Shown: positions 25,407-33,120 of the stretch, one piece after another
Layout: every line of letters begins with the position of its first letter
Numbering within the stretch: position 1 is the stretch's first letter
Assembly: GCA_040882505.1 (NCBI GenBank)
Contig: JBBEBE010000003.1
Location: 1-44,651 of the forward strand
Length of the DNA: 44,651 nt
Direction: 5' to 3'
Source of the DNA: JBBEBE01 sp040882505
GTDB taxonomy: Bacteria > Bacteroidota > Rhodothermia > Balneolales > Balneolaceae
Notes under the pieces: model-generated
What the model was told of the DNA's origin: nothing
Database searches by the model: none
Seen by the model: the letters and a program-made list of their open reading frames with translations, nothing else
Made by a program: the position numbers and the translations under genes

Positions 25407-26885
25407 ATGGGCAAGAAGATTGTAATCATCGGTACCGGGTTTGGTGGATTGTCAACGGCCATTCGACTTCTGGCAAACGGCCATCAAGTTACGCTCTTGG
25501 AAAGCAGGGATCGGGCTGGCGGACGCGCATATCCCTACACCCGGGATGGATTTACTTTTGACGGTGGCCCTACGGTTATTACTGCCCCCTTCCTCTTTGA
25601 CGAGCTGTTCCAATTGGCAGGGGAGAAGAGAGAAGATCATGTCCGTTTTGTACCCTGTGATCCATTCTATCGAATCTTCGGCCCCAACGGTGAAACCTTC
25701 GACTACAACTCGGATTTGGAGTTCACTCTGAATCAAATCGCAGCCATTGAACCTGAAGATCGTGACGGATACCGGGATTTTCTGGCTACAACCCAGCCGA
25801 TTTTTGAAAAGGGATTTGTGGAACTCGCCGATCAACCCTTTCTCTCTTTCATGGATATGGTTCGAGTGGCACCCGACCTGATTCAACTCAAATCATATCA
25901 GTCGGTTTATCGATACGTTTCCCGGTTTATCCGGAACGAGTTTCTCCGAAGATGTTTTTCCTTTCACCCTCTACTTGTGGGAGGCAACCCGTTCGATACC
26001 ACCTCCATCTACAGCATGATTCATTACCTGGAGAGGGAGTGGGGTGTTCATTACGCACTGGGAGGAACGGGTGCACTTGTCGATGCGCTGGTGCAATTGA
26101 TTGAATCGATGGGAGGAACGATTCAATATGAACAAGAGGTCGTTTCCATCGAAATTGACCGTGGACATGCGACCGGAGTACAACTTGCATCCGGTGAGGA
26201 GTTATCGGCCGATATCGTCGTCTCCAACGGAGATGTCGCCAATACGTATCATAAACTGATTCGGGAGGAACACCGTCCAACGTGGACAAATCGGAAACTC
26301 TCCCGGATGCACTACAGTATGTCCCTGTTCGTGATCTATTTCGGAACAGACAGGCTCTATCGTAATCAGGGGCTTGCCCACCACAACATTATTTTGGGTG
26401 AGCGCTACCGCGAACTTCTCGCCGACATCTTCCAAAAAAAGACGTTGGCAGAAGACTTTTCCCTGTATCTCCACATGCCTACCCTGACAGACCCTTCGCT
26501 GGCACCTCCCGGGTGTGAAAGCTTCTATGTTCTTTCACCTGTTCCTCACCTGGACAGCGGGACCGATTGGAAAGCTGAAACACCTATTTACAAGGAGAAG
26601 ATTCTTCGCTTTTTGGAAGAGAACTATCTGCCGGACCTCTCGGATCATTTGGTCACGAGTCACACGATCGACCCGATCCATTTCAGAGATACACTTCACA
26701 GCTACAAGGGATCCGCTTTTTCTGTTGAACCCCTTCTGACACAATCGGCCTGGTTCAGGCCTCACAACCGAAGTGAAGATATCCCCAACCTCTACTTCAC
26801 GGGTGCGGGGACACATCCGGGAGCAGGGCTGCCGGGAGTTCTCTCGTCGGCCAAAATCGTGGAACGTCTTGTGGAAGAGTCTTGA
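25407..26885 (+). CDS. crtI: Phytoene desaturase family protein (CrtI-like)
   Basis: A 492-residue FAD-dependent carotenoid desaturase. The N-terminal dinucleotide-binding motif is IIGTGFGGLSTAIRL, then DRAGGRAY and DGGPTVITAP; the C-terminal CrtI signature is NLYFTGAGTHPGAGLPGVLSS. Bacterial CrtI enzymes introduce double bonds into phytoene to make lycopene. The ATG at 25407 has AGGAAA six bases upstream. No phytoene synthase (crtB), cyclase or hydroxylase gene is adjacent, so a related polyene or apocarotenoid substrate is possible. It is 86 bp after rlpA and converges on the transaldolase gene with a 10-bp gap. Confidence 0.92.
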   Translation: MGKKIVIIGTGFGGLSTAIRLLANGHQVTLLESRDRAGGRAYPYTRDGFTFDGGPTVITAPFLFDELFQLAGEKREDHVRFVPCDPFYRIFGPNGETFDYNSDLEFTLNQIAAIEPEDRDGYRDFLATTQPIFEKGFVELADQPFLSFMDMVRVAPDLIQLKSYQSVYRYVSRFIRNEFLRRCFSFHPLLVGGNPFDTTSIYSMIHYLEREWGVHYALGGTGALVDALVQLIESMGGTIQYEQEVVSIEIDRGHATGVQLASGEELSADIVVSNGDVANTYHKLIREEHRPTWTNRKLSRMHYSMSLFVIYFGTDRLYRNQGLAHHNIILGERYRELLADIFQKKTLAEDFSLYLHMPTLTDPSLAPPGCESFYVLSPVPHLDSGTDWKAETPIYKEKILRFLEENYLPDLSDHLVTSHTIDPIHFRDTLHSYKGSAFSVEPLLTQSAWFRPHNRSEDIPNLYFTGAGTHPGAGLPGVLSSAKIVERLVEES

Positions 26886-26895
26886 ATTGGGTGGA

Positions 26896-27558
26896 TCAGG
26901 ACTTCCCGAGCGATTTCTGCAAAGATTCCCAATCGTCCAAGAATCGTTTGAGACCCGCATCCGTTAGTGGGTGTTTGAGTAGAGCTTCAATCACCCCCAA
27001 AGGCATTGTTGCCACATCGGCGCCCAGACGTGCGGCCTCCAATACATGCATCGGGTGACGGATACTTGCCGCCAAAACCTCTGTCTCGTACCCGTAATTG
27101 GTGTAAATCTCCACAATTTCGGCAATCAGTTGCATCCCGTCATGTGAAATATCATCCAAACGGCCGATAAAAGGAGAGATATAACTTGCACCCGCTTTGG
27201 CAGCAATGAGTGCCTGAGTCGGAGAAAAGCAAAGTGTGCAATTTGTTCGGATTCCCTCGTCAGAGAGTGTACGAATGGTGCGAATTCCCTCCTTGATCAA
27301 CGGAACTTTGACGACAACGTTGGGGGCAATGGCTGCCAGACGCCGACTTTCCGAGATCATGCCGTCATACTCTGTAGACACAACTTCGGCAGAGACATCT
27401 CCGTCGACCAGCTTACAAATTTTCTCGATATGCCCTTCGAAGTCTTCCACACCGATTTTGGCACAGAGACTCGGGTTGGTCGTCACACCGTCCAGAACGC
27501 CCAAAGAGGCAGCTTCCTTGATCTCATTCAGGTCGGCAGTGTCAATAAAAAATTTCAT
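26896..27558 (-). CDS. Transaldolase, FSA/TalC type
   Basis: A 220-residue short transaldolase / fructose-6-phosphate aldolase family enzyme (TIM barrel). MKFFIDTADLNEIKEA and GVTTNPSL are at the N-terminus, K84 in VVVKVPLIKEG is the Schiff-base lysine, and SPFIGRLDD and AASIRHPMHV are the other family blocks. It transfers dihydroxyacetone units in the pentose phosphate pathway, or cleaves fructose 6-phosphate in FSA-type enzymes. Sequence alone does not separate the two activities; in organisms lacking the long transaldolase this form usually supplies it. Upstream 164 bp separate it divergently from ytxH. Confidence 0.95.
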   Translation of the reverse strand: MKFFIDTADLNEIKEAASLGVLDGVTTNPSLCAKIGVEDFEGHIEKICKLVDGDVSAEVVSTEYDGMISESRRLAAIAPNVVVKVPLIKEGIRTIRTLSDEGIRTNCTLCFSPTQALIAAKAGASYISPFIGRLDDISHDGMQLIAEIVEIYTNYGYETEVLAASIRHPMHVLEAARLGADVATMPLGVIEALLKHPLTDAGLKRFLDDWESLQKSLGKS

Positions 27559-27722
27559 AGAGGATCGGGATTTGTGTGCAAATGATGAAGTTCAAAGATA
27601 CAAAGAAAATGGAATGAATGAGTGGTCTCTTGTTGTTGTAAGTGGTATATAGGAAGGGTCTCCGCATTTGTTGCGGGAATCCCACACTGAAAATTTGATA
27701 CTGGATTGAGGAGGAACCACAC

Positions 27723-28031
27723 ATGGCAAGAGAATCGACAAAATACCTGCTTGGACTATTGTCAGGAGCCGCAATTGGCACGGGTTTGGCGCTACTGTTC
27801 GCACCGGACAAAGGCAGCAATACCCGCGATCATCTCAGCTTTCGACTCGGCCAATACCGAGACGAACTCAAGAGATTGATCGGTGAGCTCAAGAAGGAAA
27901 AAGAGCACTTGATTTCTGAAGCAAAAAAAAAGGGCGATGACGTCGTATTGGATGCCAAACAACGTGCAGACGATCTGATCCGGGAAGCAGAAGGGTTGCT
28001 TGAAAATATTGACAAAAAGAGCTCCGAATAA
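27723..28031 (+). CDS. YtxH-like small membrane-associated protein
   Basis: A 102-residue protein with a YtxH-type layout: one N-terminal hydrophobic segment GLLSGAAIGTGLALLFAPDKG (residues about 10-31), followed by a long charged coiled-coil helix rich in Lys, Glu and Asp. YtxH proteins are common, uncharacterised envelope or general-stress proteins. The start is supported by a strong GAGGAGG ribosome binding site. It is transcribed alone and closed by a strong rho-independent terminator. The GAAIGTGLALLFAP motif is the main ground for the family call. Confidence 0.88.
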   Translation: MARESTKYLLGLLSGAAIGTGLALLFAPDKGSNTRDHLSFRLGQYRDELKRLIGELKKEKEHLISEAKKKGDDVVLDAKQRADDLIREAEGLLENIDKKSSE

Positions 28032-28056
28032 GACGTATTCACCCACTTCACAAAGA

Positions 28057-28086
28057 AAAAGCCCCGGTTTCGCCGGGGCTTTTTTT
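28057..28086 (+). terminator. Rho-independent terminator of ytxH
   Basis: AGCCCCGG and CCGGGGCT form a GC-rich stem around TTTCG, with an A run before and seven T's after. It is the strongest intrinsic terminator in the window. Confidence 0.95.
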
Positions 28087-28522
28087 ATAGAATCTTTCTA
28101 CAGTGATTCTCATCCGGTACACAGGCTTGGACTTCTTTAACTCAGCTCCCCCTCTCTCAACTGAGCTGTCAAAATTGATTGGAGTCCCTTCGCATATGAA
28201 TCCTGTGTTGGAATAAATAAAGAAACTGATCGACTCCTTTCCCGACAGAACATTATCGAAAATGTGAATAAAAACTTCGGTTTACTATTCACATCTCATT
28301 CCACTTCAAGGGGTTATTTGCAGAAGAAGAAGGAATAAAATAAATTCTGACTAACCTCATCTACAACGACGTGCAGATGAACCTGATCTTCTCAAAAAGG
28401 ATGCTCAGAACAATTTGTAAAGCGAAGACGTCCCGAACGTCTGGCCGAGTCCTATTCATAGGTATTATGAAGGATATAGAATAACAGAATTTTTCTATTG
28501 TCAACTGCAAATTCATTTAAAA
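28087..28522. other. Gene-free AT-rich stretch with several hairpins
   Basis: There is no credible reading frame here. The base composition is clearly AT-richer than the flanking housekeeping genes. Inverted repeats seen are CAGCTC/GAGCTG at 28143-28168, a 9-bp arm ATGTGAATA/TATTCACAT at 28262-28294 enclosing AAAC-TTCG-GTTT (a UUCG tetraloop), and AGACGT/ACGTCT at 28426-28442. They could be part of a structured RNA or a leader for the lipoprotein gene that begins at 28523, or remains of a mobile element. I recognise no known RNA family. Confidence 0.5.
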
Positions 28523-31500
28523 ATGTTTGTTTTGAATAATTCAGAATTCTGCAACAGAATAAGTTCTACTGTACTGATTCTGTTTGTCATTGGAATTGTA
28601 CTGTCATGCAGTGACAACGGGCCAACTGCATCGAATCCCGGTAGTGATCCGGATCCCCCGCCCTCAGAAAATCCGCCCCCGGAAACCTTTTCGGCCCAGT
28701 TCCATGATGGAAAAGATGCATTTAGACCGGGAGAACTTGTATATATCGTTGTCGAGGGAGGGACTCTCACGGATGAAATTTACGAGGGAGAAGTAGATAG
28801 TGAAAATATTGAGCTACTCAGGAGTGAAGATACCTCTGAAGAGGGAGCGATACTGATACTGATTGTCCCACCGATCTCCGAAGATTCCCACGAATTGTCC
28901 TGGATGATCGGAGAGCAGGAATTGGAATTGAACTTGCGTGTTAAAGAGTACCCGGAGATCGACAACAAGCACACGTATTTGTCTTCGTTTGTTGAGGATG
29001 TATTACAATCATTGGAGGAGTTTTCCCGTGAGGTATCATCCACGGAGATAACGGAGTGGGTGGAGGATCTACTTGAAGAGTTGAACAGCAGCGGGAGTGA
29101 TTTTTCTGAGATAGACGATCAGCAGTTGACAACATTGGCGTACCTGATTCAATCGAATCTGAAATTTTGGTCCGGCATTGATCAGCCGCAATCCTGCAGC
29201 CGTTCGCAAGATATTCTTGATCATGTAGCAAAAAATATTGAATCCGGACTGGTAGATATGATCACCGTCTCTAGTTCGGATCGCTTGCCTGAATTGGATC
29301 CGGATGGTAATTATCTAGCAGGTGTAATGGGGCTTGCAGCGTATGCGATGGGCGTAGCAGAAGCGAAGACTGCTTTAGATATTGCACTAAAACAATGCAT
29401 CAATGAGCCCGTTAACCGACTCGTTTTTTCAGGAAAGATTCAACAAACTATCACCTACGAACAGCTGGCTGAAAGACAGTCGTTTGAATTTTATCACGAT
29501 CAGCCGGAGCGATTTTATATTGAGTCGTCCTTTCATCCATCAGAAGAAATATTAACCAATATCGATCATTTTTTAGACGTTCAGGACCCACTGTTCGAAT
29601 ATTTGCCCGAAGCATATGTGCAATATTTCACGCATCCGCCCGAGGATGTCACGACAGAGCGGGATCCCGATCATTTTCGTATCGAGCAATTGTCAAGCCC
29701 GATGATAGAGCCCGAGACGGAAATCGACGGTGATGAACTCCTGCTCAGCTTTTCCTATCACCCCGGAGAGATGCCGGGGGAGGGGCAATCATTTACATTC
29801 GAGCTCATTGATACCGAGCATCCCGGATCTTCCACAACGATTGAGGCCTCCCTTGAGATCGATGATATTGACATCGTCACGGCATTTGATCAGCCCGACA
29901 CCGAATTTATGCCGGGAGAATTACCGCTCATCAATGTAGAGGGCGCGTCCTTGAGCAACGAGAGTTACGAGGGTCTTATTGATGGATCTGAAAAGATCAC
30001 ATTGGCTCCGCTGCAAGAGGCGTCGGAGAATCAGCTGACGTTTCTGGTCCCCGAATTAACAGAGGGACCGCATACGATCGAATTCCGAGTGGCCGGACGC
30101 CAGGAGGAGCTGGAGTTTTCCGTCGGACGCTACGAGCCGATTGAAAATCCGGAGCAATACACAATGGATTTGATTGAGGAGGCGGATAGGCAGTTGGAAA
30201 CGATGCAGGAGGATGCAGACGACCCATCTGTTGCAAAGACTCTACAAGAGGTTCGGGATGATTTGGATACCGGTCGTTCAGATTTTGGGACCATGACGGA
30301 CAAGGAGAAGAAGCAGGTGGCCTATTTGGTACAACTATTTATCGATGATTTGGACGCCTCGACCGCAAGCATGTCCCAACAAATAGCCAACGTTGATGTT
30401 GGAGCCTGTTCTGATCTTTCTGCAGATATTGTGGGAGAACAACTGCTGATCGAGAATGGCCTACAAGTGATTATCGCAACATCGGCAGTTAACATCCTCG
30501 CGGGTCCGGTAGGGGCTGCAATAGTAGGGGCTTACGGGGCGGCAAAATTTATCCAGACTGCCCGGAATGTACTTGATACCTTTGACCAGGCATTACAAGC
30601 GTGTCTGGTTAATCCATCCAGATCGTTGGAAGAAGAGTTGCGTGATCAACTGAATTCCTCAATTCTACAAACAAACCAAGTCACAAGCACTACCTCGGAA
30701 TTGGTGTTTACGCATCAGGAACCCAATACCTACTATGTTGAGGCAACATACACACTATTCGATGAGATCAAGAAGTCATTCAACGACTATGTTTCCGTCC
30801 TTGATCCCATTTTGGACTATCTGCCCTCTGATTGGACGAGCATGTTGACAGATCCGGAGATGGAACGAACGGAAGTGGAAGCTCCCGAGCGGTTTTCTAT
30901 TACCAATATTTCTGACAGCCGGATTGACGCCGACTCTGAAACGGATGGAGAACAACTTTCGATTACCTTTTCGTACAAAGAGGGCCAGATGCCTGACGAG
31001 CCAGAGGAGTTCACCTTTGATTTGCACGACAGTAACTACTCCGACGATCCCAGCAGCTTTCCTGCGACACTGCAGCCGGTCAATTTACCTGTGGTGCAGG
31101 ATGTTGAGATTCAGGTGAACAAGAACGAGGCATACAGTGGACAGTTGGAGGGTGAATTTACCGATGAATTCGAAATCGTAGAAACGGTGCAATACGGTGA
31201 GCTTTCGTTGGTTGATGCCAGCAATGGGAACTTTACCTACACTCCGGCCGAAAACGTAGTAACAAAAGAGGATCATCCCGATCGCTTTACCTACCGCGGG
31301 TTGAATGAGACCAGCGCCGATACGGCAAGCGTAACGATTCAAATCGTTGACATCTCTCCGGTTGCCTACGATGATGAATTCAGTTTGGAAACCAATAGCC
31401 ACTACGATGGTACCCTACGCGCGGATAACGAAGAGGAGTTTGTTATTGTAGAGTCACCCAGTCACGGAGAGCTGGATCTGAACCAGGTCAATGGAGATTT

Positions 31501-32686
31501 TGAGTATACGCCTGATGAAGGATATGCTGGCGAAGATTCGTTTACATTCAAGGCGGTAAATGAAGCTGGTGAGTCGGATGTGGCAGAAATTAGTATTCAA
31601 GTGGATGAGGCACCTCCTGTGGCGTTGGATGACAGTATTACTGTGGAAAAAGGTGGATCACTGACTGATACGCTCAGAACTGAAATACCCGAAAATATTG
31701 ATATCTTTGATATCGATATTTTTCCCGCCTCCGGTATGTTAACTCTGGACGATCCCGAACAGGGCATCTACACCTATACCCCGGATGCCGGGTTTAAAGG
31801 AGAGGATCAATTTACGTTCAGGGCTATAAATGAATCAGGAGAATCAAATTTAGCTACAGTAGATGTCACTGTAACCTTTTCATTTGAATTTAAATTAGCA
31901 CCTAACGGGGTTACTATTACATGTAATGGTGCAGAACCAGGAAATACCGGAGTCGTTGATGGCGTAACATACATCGCCGTAGACCAATCGCTTTTAAAAA
32001 CGAAACGAGATAACGGGGAAGATTTGACAAAAGTTTGCACCACACCGGTAACTAGTATGAGAGAAATGTTTGACGGAGCAGAATCTTTCAATCAGGATAT
32101 CGGGAGCTGGGATGTGAGTCAAGTGAACGATATGGTCAGAATGTTCAGGGATGCTGCCGCCTTCAACCAAGATATCGGGGGCTGGGATGTGAGTCAGGTG
32201 ACCAAAATGGCTAACATGTTTGAAGGTGCAAGAGACTTCAACCAAGATATCGGAAGCTGGGATGTGAGTCAGGTATTCAATATGGAATCAATGTTTTTCA
32301 TAGCTACCGCCTTCAACCAAGATATCGGCAGTTGGGATGTGAGCCAAGTGGAAGATATGACCTATATGTTCTTCGGAGCAGAATCTTTCAATCAGGATAT
32401 CGGGAGCTGGGATGTGAGTCAGGTGACCGTTATGCATGGTATGTTTCGCAGCTCAAAAGCTTTCAATCAGGATATCGGGAGCTGGGATGTGAGTCAAGTG
32501 ACCGACATGATTTTAATGTTTGACGGAGCAGAATCTTTCAATCAGAATTTGAGTGGCTGGTGTGTAGAATTAATTTACAATAATTACGATGATATTGGTA
32601 AGCCATCCAGTTTTGATAAAGGGAGCGGATTTGAGGATGTTTCCGGAATGCAACCCCAATGGGGCACATGTCCGGACGGTAATTAA
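28523..32686 (+). CDS. Large surface lipoprotein with duplicated unit, cadherin-like domains and BspA repeats
   Basis: A 1387-residue protein. A lipoprotein signal ends at C29 (IVLSC), followed by an Asp/Pro/Ser/Asn-rich linker. Two homologous units of about 400 residues follow (roughly 57-450 and 450-855). Each starts with an Ig-like strand set (F-PGEL-VEG-YEG) and contains a helical part with two Cys (QPQSCS/LKQCIN; VGACSD/LQACLV). Three cadherin-like/VCBS-type domains lie at about 857-1110, shown by repeated FTYTP or YTPD motifs and GEDSFTFKAVNEAGES. The C-terminus has the DUF285 header APNGVTITCNGAEPG and seven 25-residue BspA-type repeats. No T9SS tail is visible. It is likely a cell-surface adhesin or binding protein. 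The domain calls are firm; the N-terminal units match nothing I can name. Confidence 0.88.
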   Translation: MFVLNNSEFCNRISSTVLILFVIGIVLSCSDNGPTASNPGSDPDPPPSENPPPETFSAQFHDGKDAFRPGELVYIVVEGGTLTDEIYEGEVDSENIELLRSEDTSEEGAILILIVPPISEDSHELSWMIGEQELELNLRVKEYPEIDNKHTYLSSFVEDVLQSLEEFSREVSSTEITEWVEDLLEELNSSGSDFSEIDDQQLTTLAYLIQSNLKFWSGIDQPQSCSRSQDILDHVAKNIESGLVDMITVSSSDRLPELDPDGNYLAGVMGLAAYAMGVAEAKTALDIALKQCINEPVNRLVFSGKIQQTITYEQLAERQSFEFYHDQPERFYIESSFHPSEEILTNIDHFLDVQDPLFEYLPEAYVQYFTHPPEDVTTERDPDHFRIEQLSSPMIEPETEIDGDELLLSFSYHPGEMPGEGQSFTFELIDTEHPGSSTTIEASLEIDDIDIVTAFDQPDTEFMPGELPLINVEGASLSNESYEGLIDGSEKITLAPLQEASENQLTFLVPELTEGPHTIEFRVAGRQEELEFSVGRYEPIENPEQYTMDLIEEADRQLETMQEDADDPSVAKTLQEVRDDLDTGRSDFGTMTDKEKKQVAYLVQLFIDDLDASTASMSQQIANVDVGACSDLSADIVGEQLLIENGLQVIIATSAVNILAGPVGAAIVGAYGAAKFIQTARNVLDTFDQALQACLVNPSRSLEEELRDQLNSSILQTNQVTSTTSELVFTHQEPNTYYVEATYTLFDEIKKSFNDYVSVLDPILDYLPSDWTSMLTDPEMERTEVEAPERFSITNISDSRIDADSETDGEQLSITFSYKEGQMPDEPEEFTFDLHDSNYSDDPSSFPATLQPVNLPVVQDVEIQVNKNEAYSGQLEGEFTDEFEIVETVQYGELSLVDASNGNFTYTPAENVVTKEDHPDRFTYRGLNETSADTASVTIQIVDISPVAYDDEFSLETNSHYDGTLRADNEEEFVIVESPSHGELDLNQVNGDFEYTPDEGYAGEDSFTFKAVNEAGESDVAEISIQVDEAPPVALDDSITVEKGGSLTDTLRTEIPENIDIFDIDIFPASGMLTLDDPEQGIYTYTPDAGFKGEDQFTFRAINESGESNLATVDVTVTFSFEFKLAPNGVTITCNGAEPGNTGVVDGVTYIAVDQSLLKTKRDNGEDLTKVCTTPVTSMREMFDGAESFNQDIGSWDVSQVNDMVRMFRDAAAFNQDIGGWDVSQVTKMANMFEGARDFNQDIGSWDVSQVFNMESMFFIATAFNQDIGSWDVSQVEDMTYMFFGAESFNQDIGSWDVSQVTVMHGMFRSSKAFNQDIGSWDVSQVTDMILMFDGAESFNQNLSGWCVELIYNNYDDIGKPSSFDKGSGFEDVSGMQPQWGTCPDGN
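32069..32593 (+). repeat. Seven tandem 75-bp repeats coding BspA-type leucine-rich units
   Basis: Units start at 32069, 32144, 32219, 32294, 32369, 32444 and 32519. The protein consensus of each is FxGAxxFNQDIGSWDVSQV followed by six variable residues ending in M. Units 1 and 5 and the start of unit 7 share long stretches of identical bases (for example GGAGCAGAATCTTTCAATCA), so the array looks recently expanded or homogenised. The last unit diverges (FNQNLSGWCV) and caps the array. Confidence 0.95.
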
Positions 32687-32854
32687 CCTAAGGAGGGCTC
32701 CCACAGTAAATATAGGACTTGAACCGTCCCGGGTTTTTCGGAGACGGGTTTATGTGAGTGCCGTTCTGGCATATTGCCCCCATCCCGGATACAATAAAGG
32801 CTTTGGTCGCTACCTTCGTGAGTCCCTCTAACTACTCACTTAGAATGTGATTCT

Positions 32855-33120
32855 ATGGCAGAAAAACCAAAGCCCATGAGCCAAATAAAACAAATTTTAC
32901 GGCTAACCTCTCAAGGATTTATTGCCCGTAATCTGGCGATTTCCCGCAATACAGTACGCAAATATCTGCTGTTTCGGGAGTCCTGCGGCCGGACGATGGC
33001 CAACCTGCTTCATCCACCCGGCGAACTTCTACAATTGGAAGAAGAAGTTTATAGGGATGACCCTGTCCGACCTCTGCAAGCTCAAAGAACCCGAGTCGGA
33101 GGTCCCGCTTCTTTCAGAGA
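32855..33120 (+). pseudogene. Decayed IS21-family istA transposase fragment
   Basis: The frame starts MAEKPKPMSQIKQILRL and continues to ISRNTVRKYLLF, the N-terminal helix-turn-helix of IS21-type IstA proteins. The HTH looks shortened (QGFIARNLAISRN lacks some residues), and after YRDDPV the IstA resemblance fades. There is no DDE catalytic domain and no istB. The fragment runs directly into the rpoC stop codon at 33121. The sequence from about 32753 (TGTGAGTGCCG) may be the element's left end; a matching right end is not visible. The bases between the lipoprotein gene and 32854 hold no gene, only a weak inverted repeat near 32720-32752. Confidence 0.7.

Noticed and set aside
32069..32593. 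Regular repeats as a possible CRISPR array
   Set aside because: The 75-bp repeats are in frame inside a gene, have no unique spacers and encode BspA repeats.
32687..32854. Possible terminator or IS end near 32720-32760
   Set aside because: The inverted repeat is imperfect and has no T run; a left IS end is plausible but no matching right end was found, so it is only mentioned with the transposase remnant.
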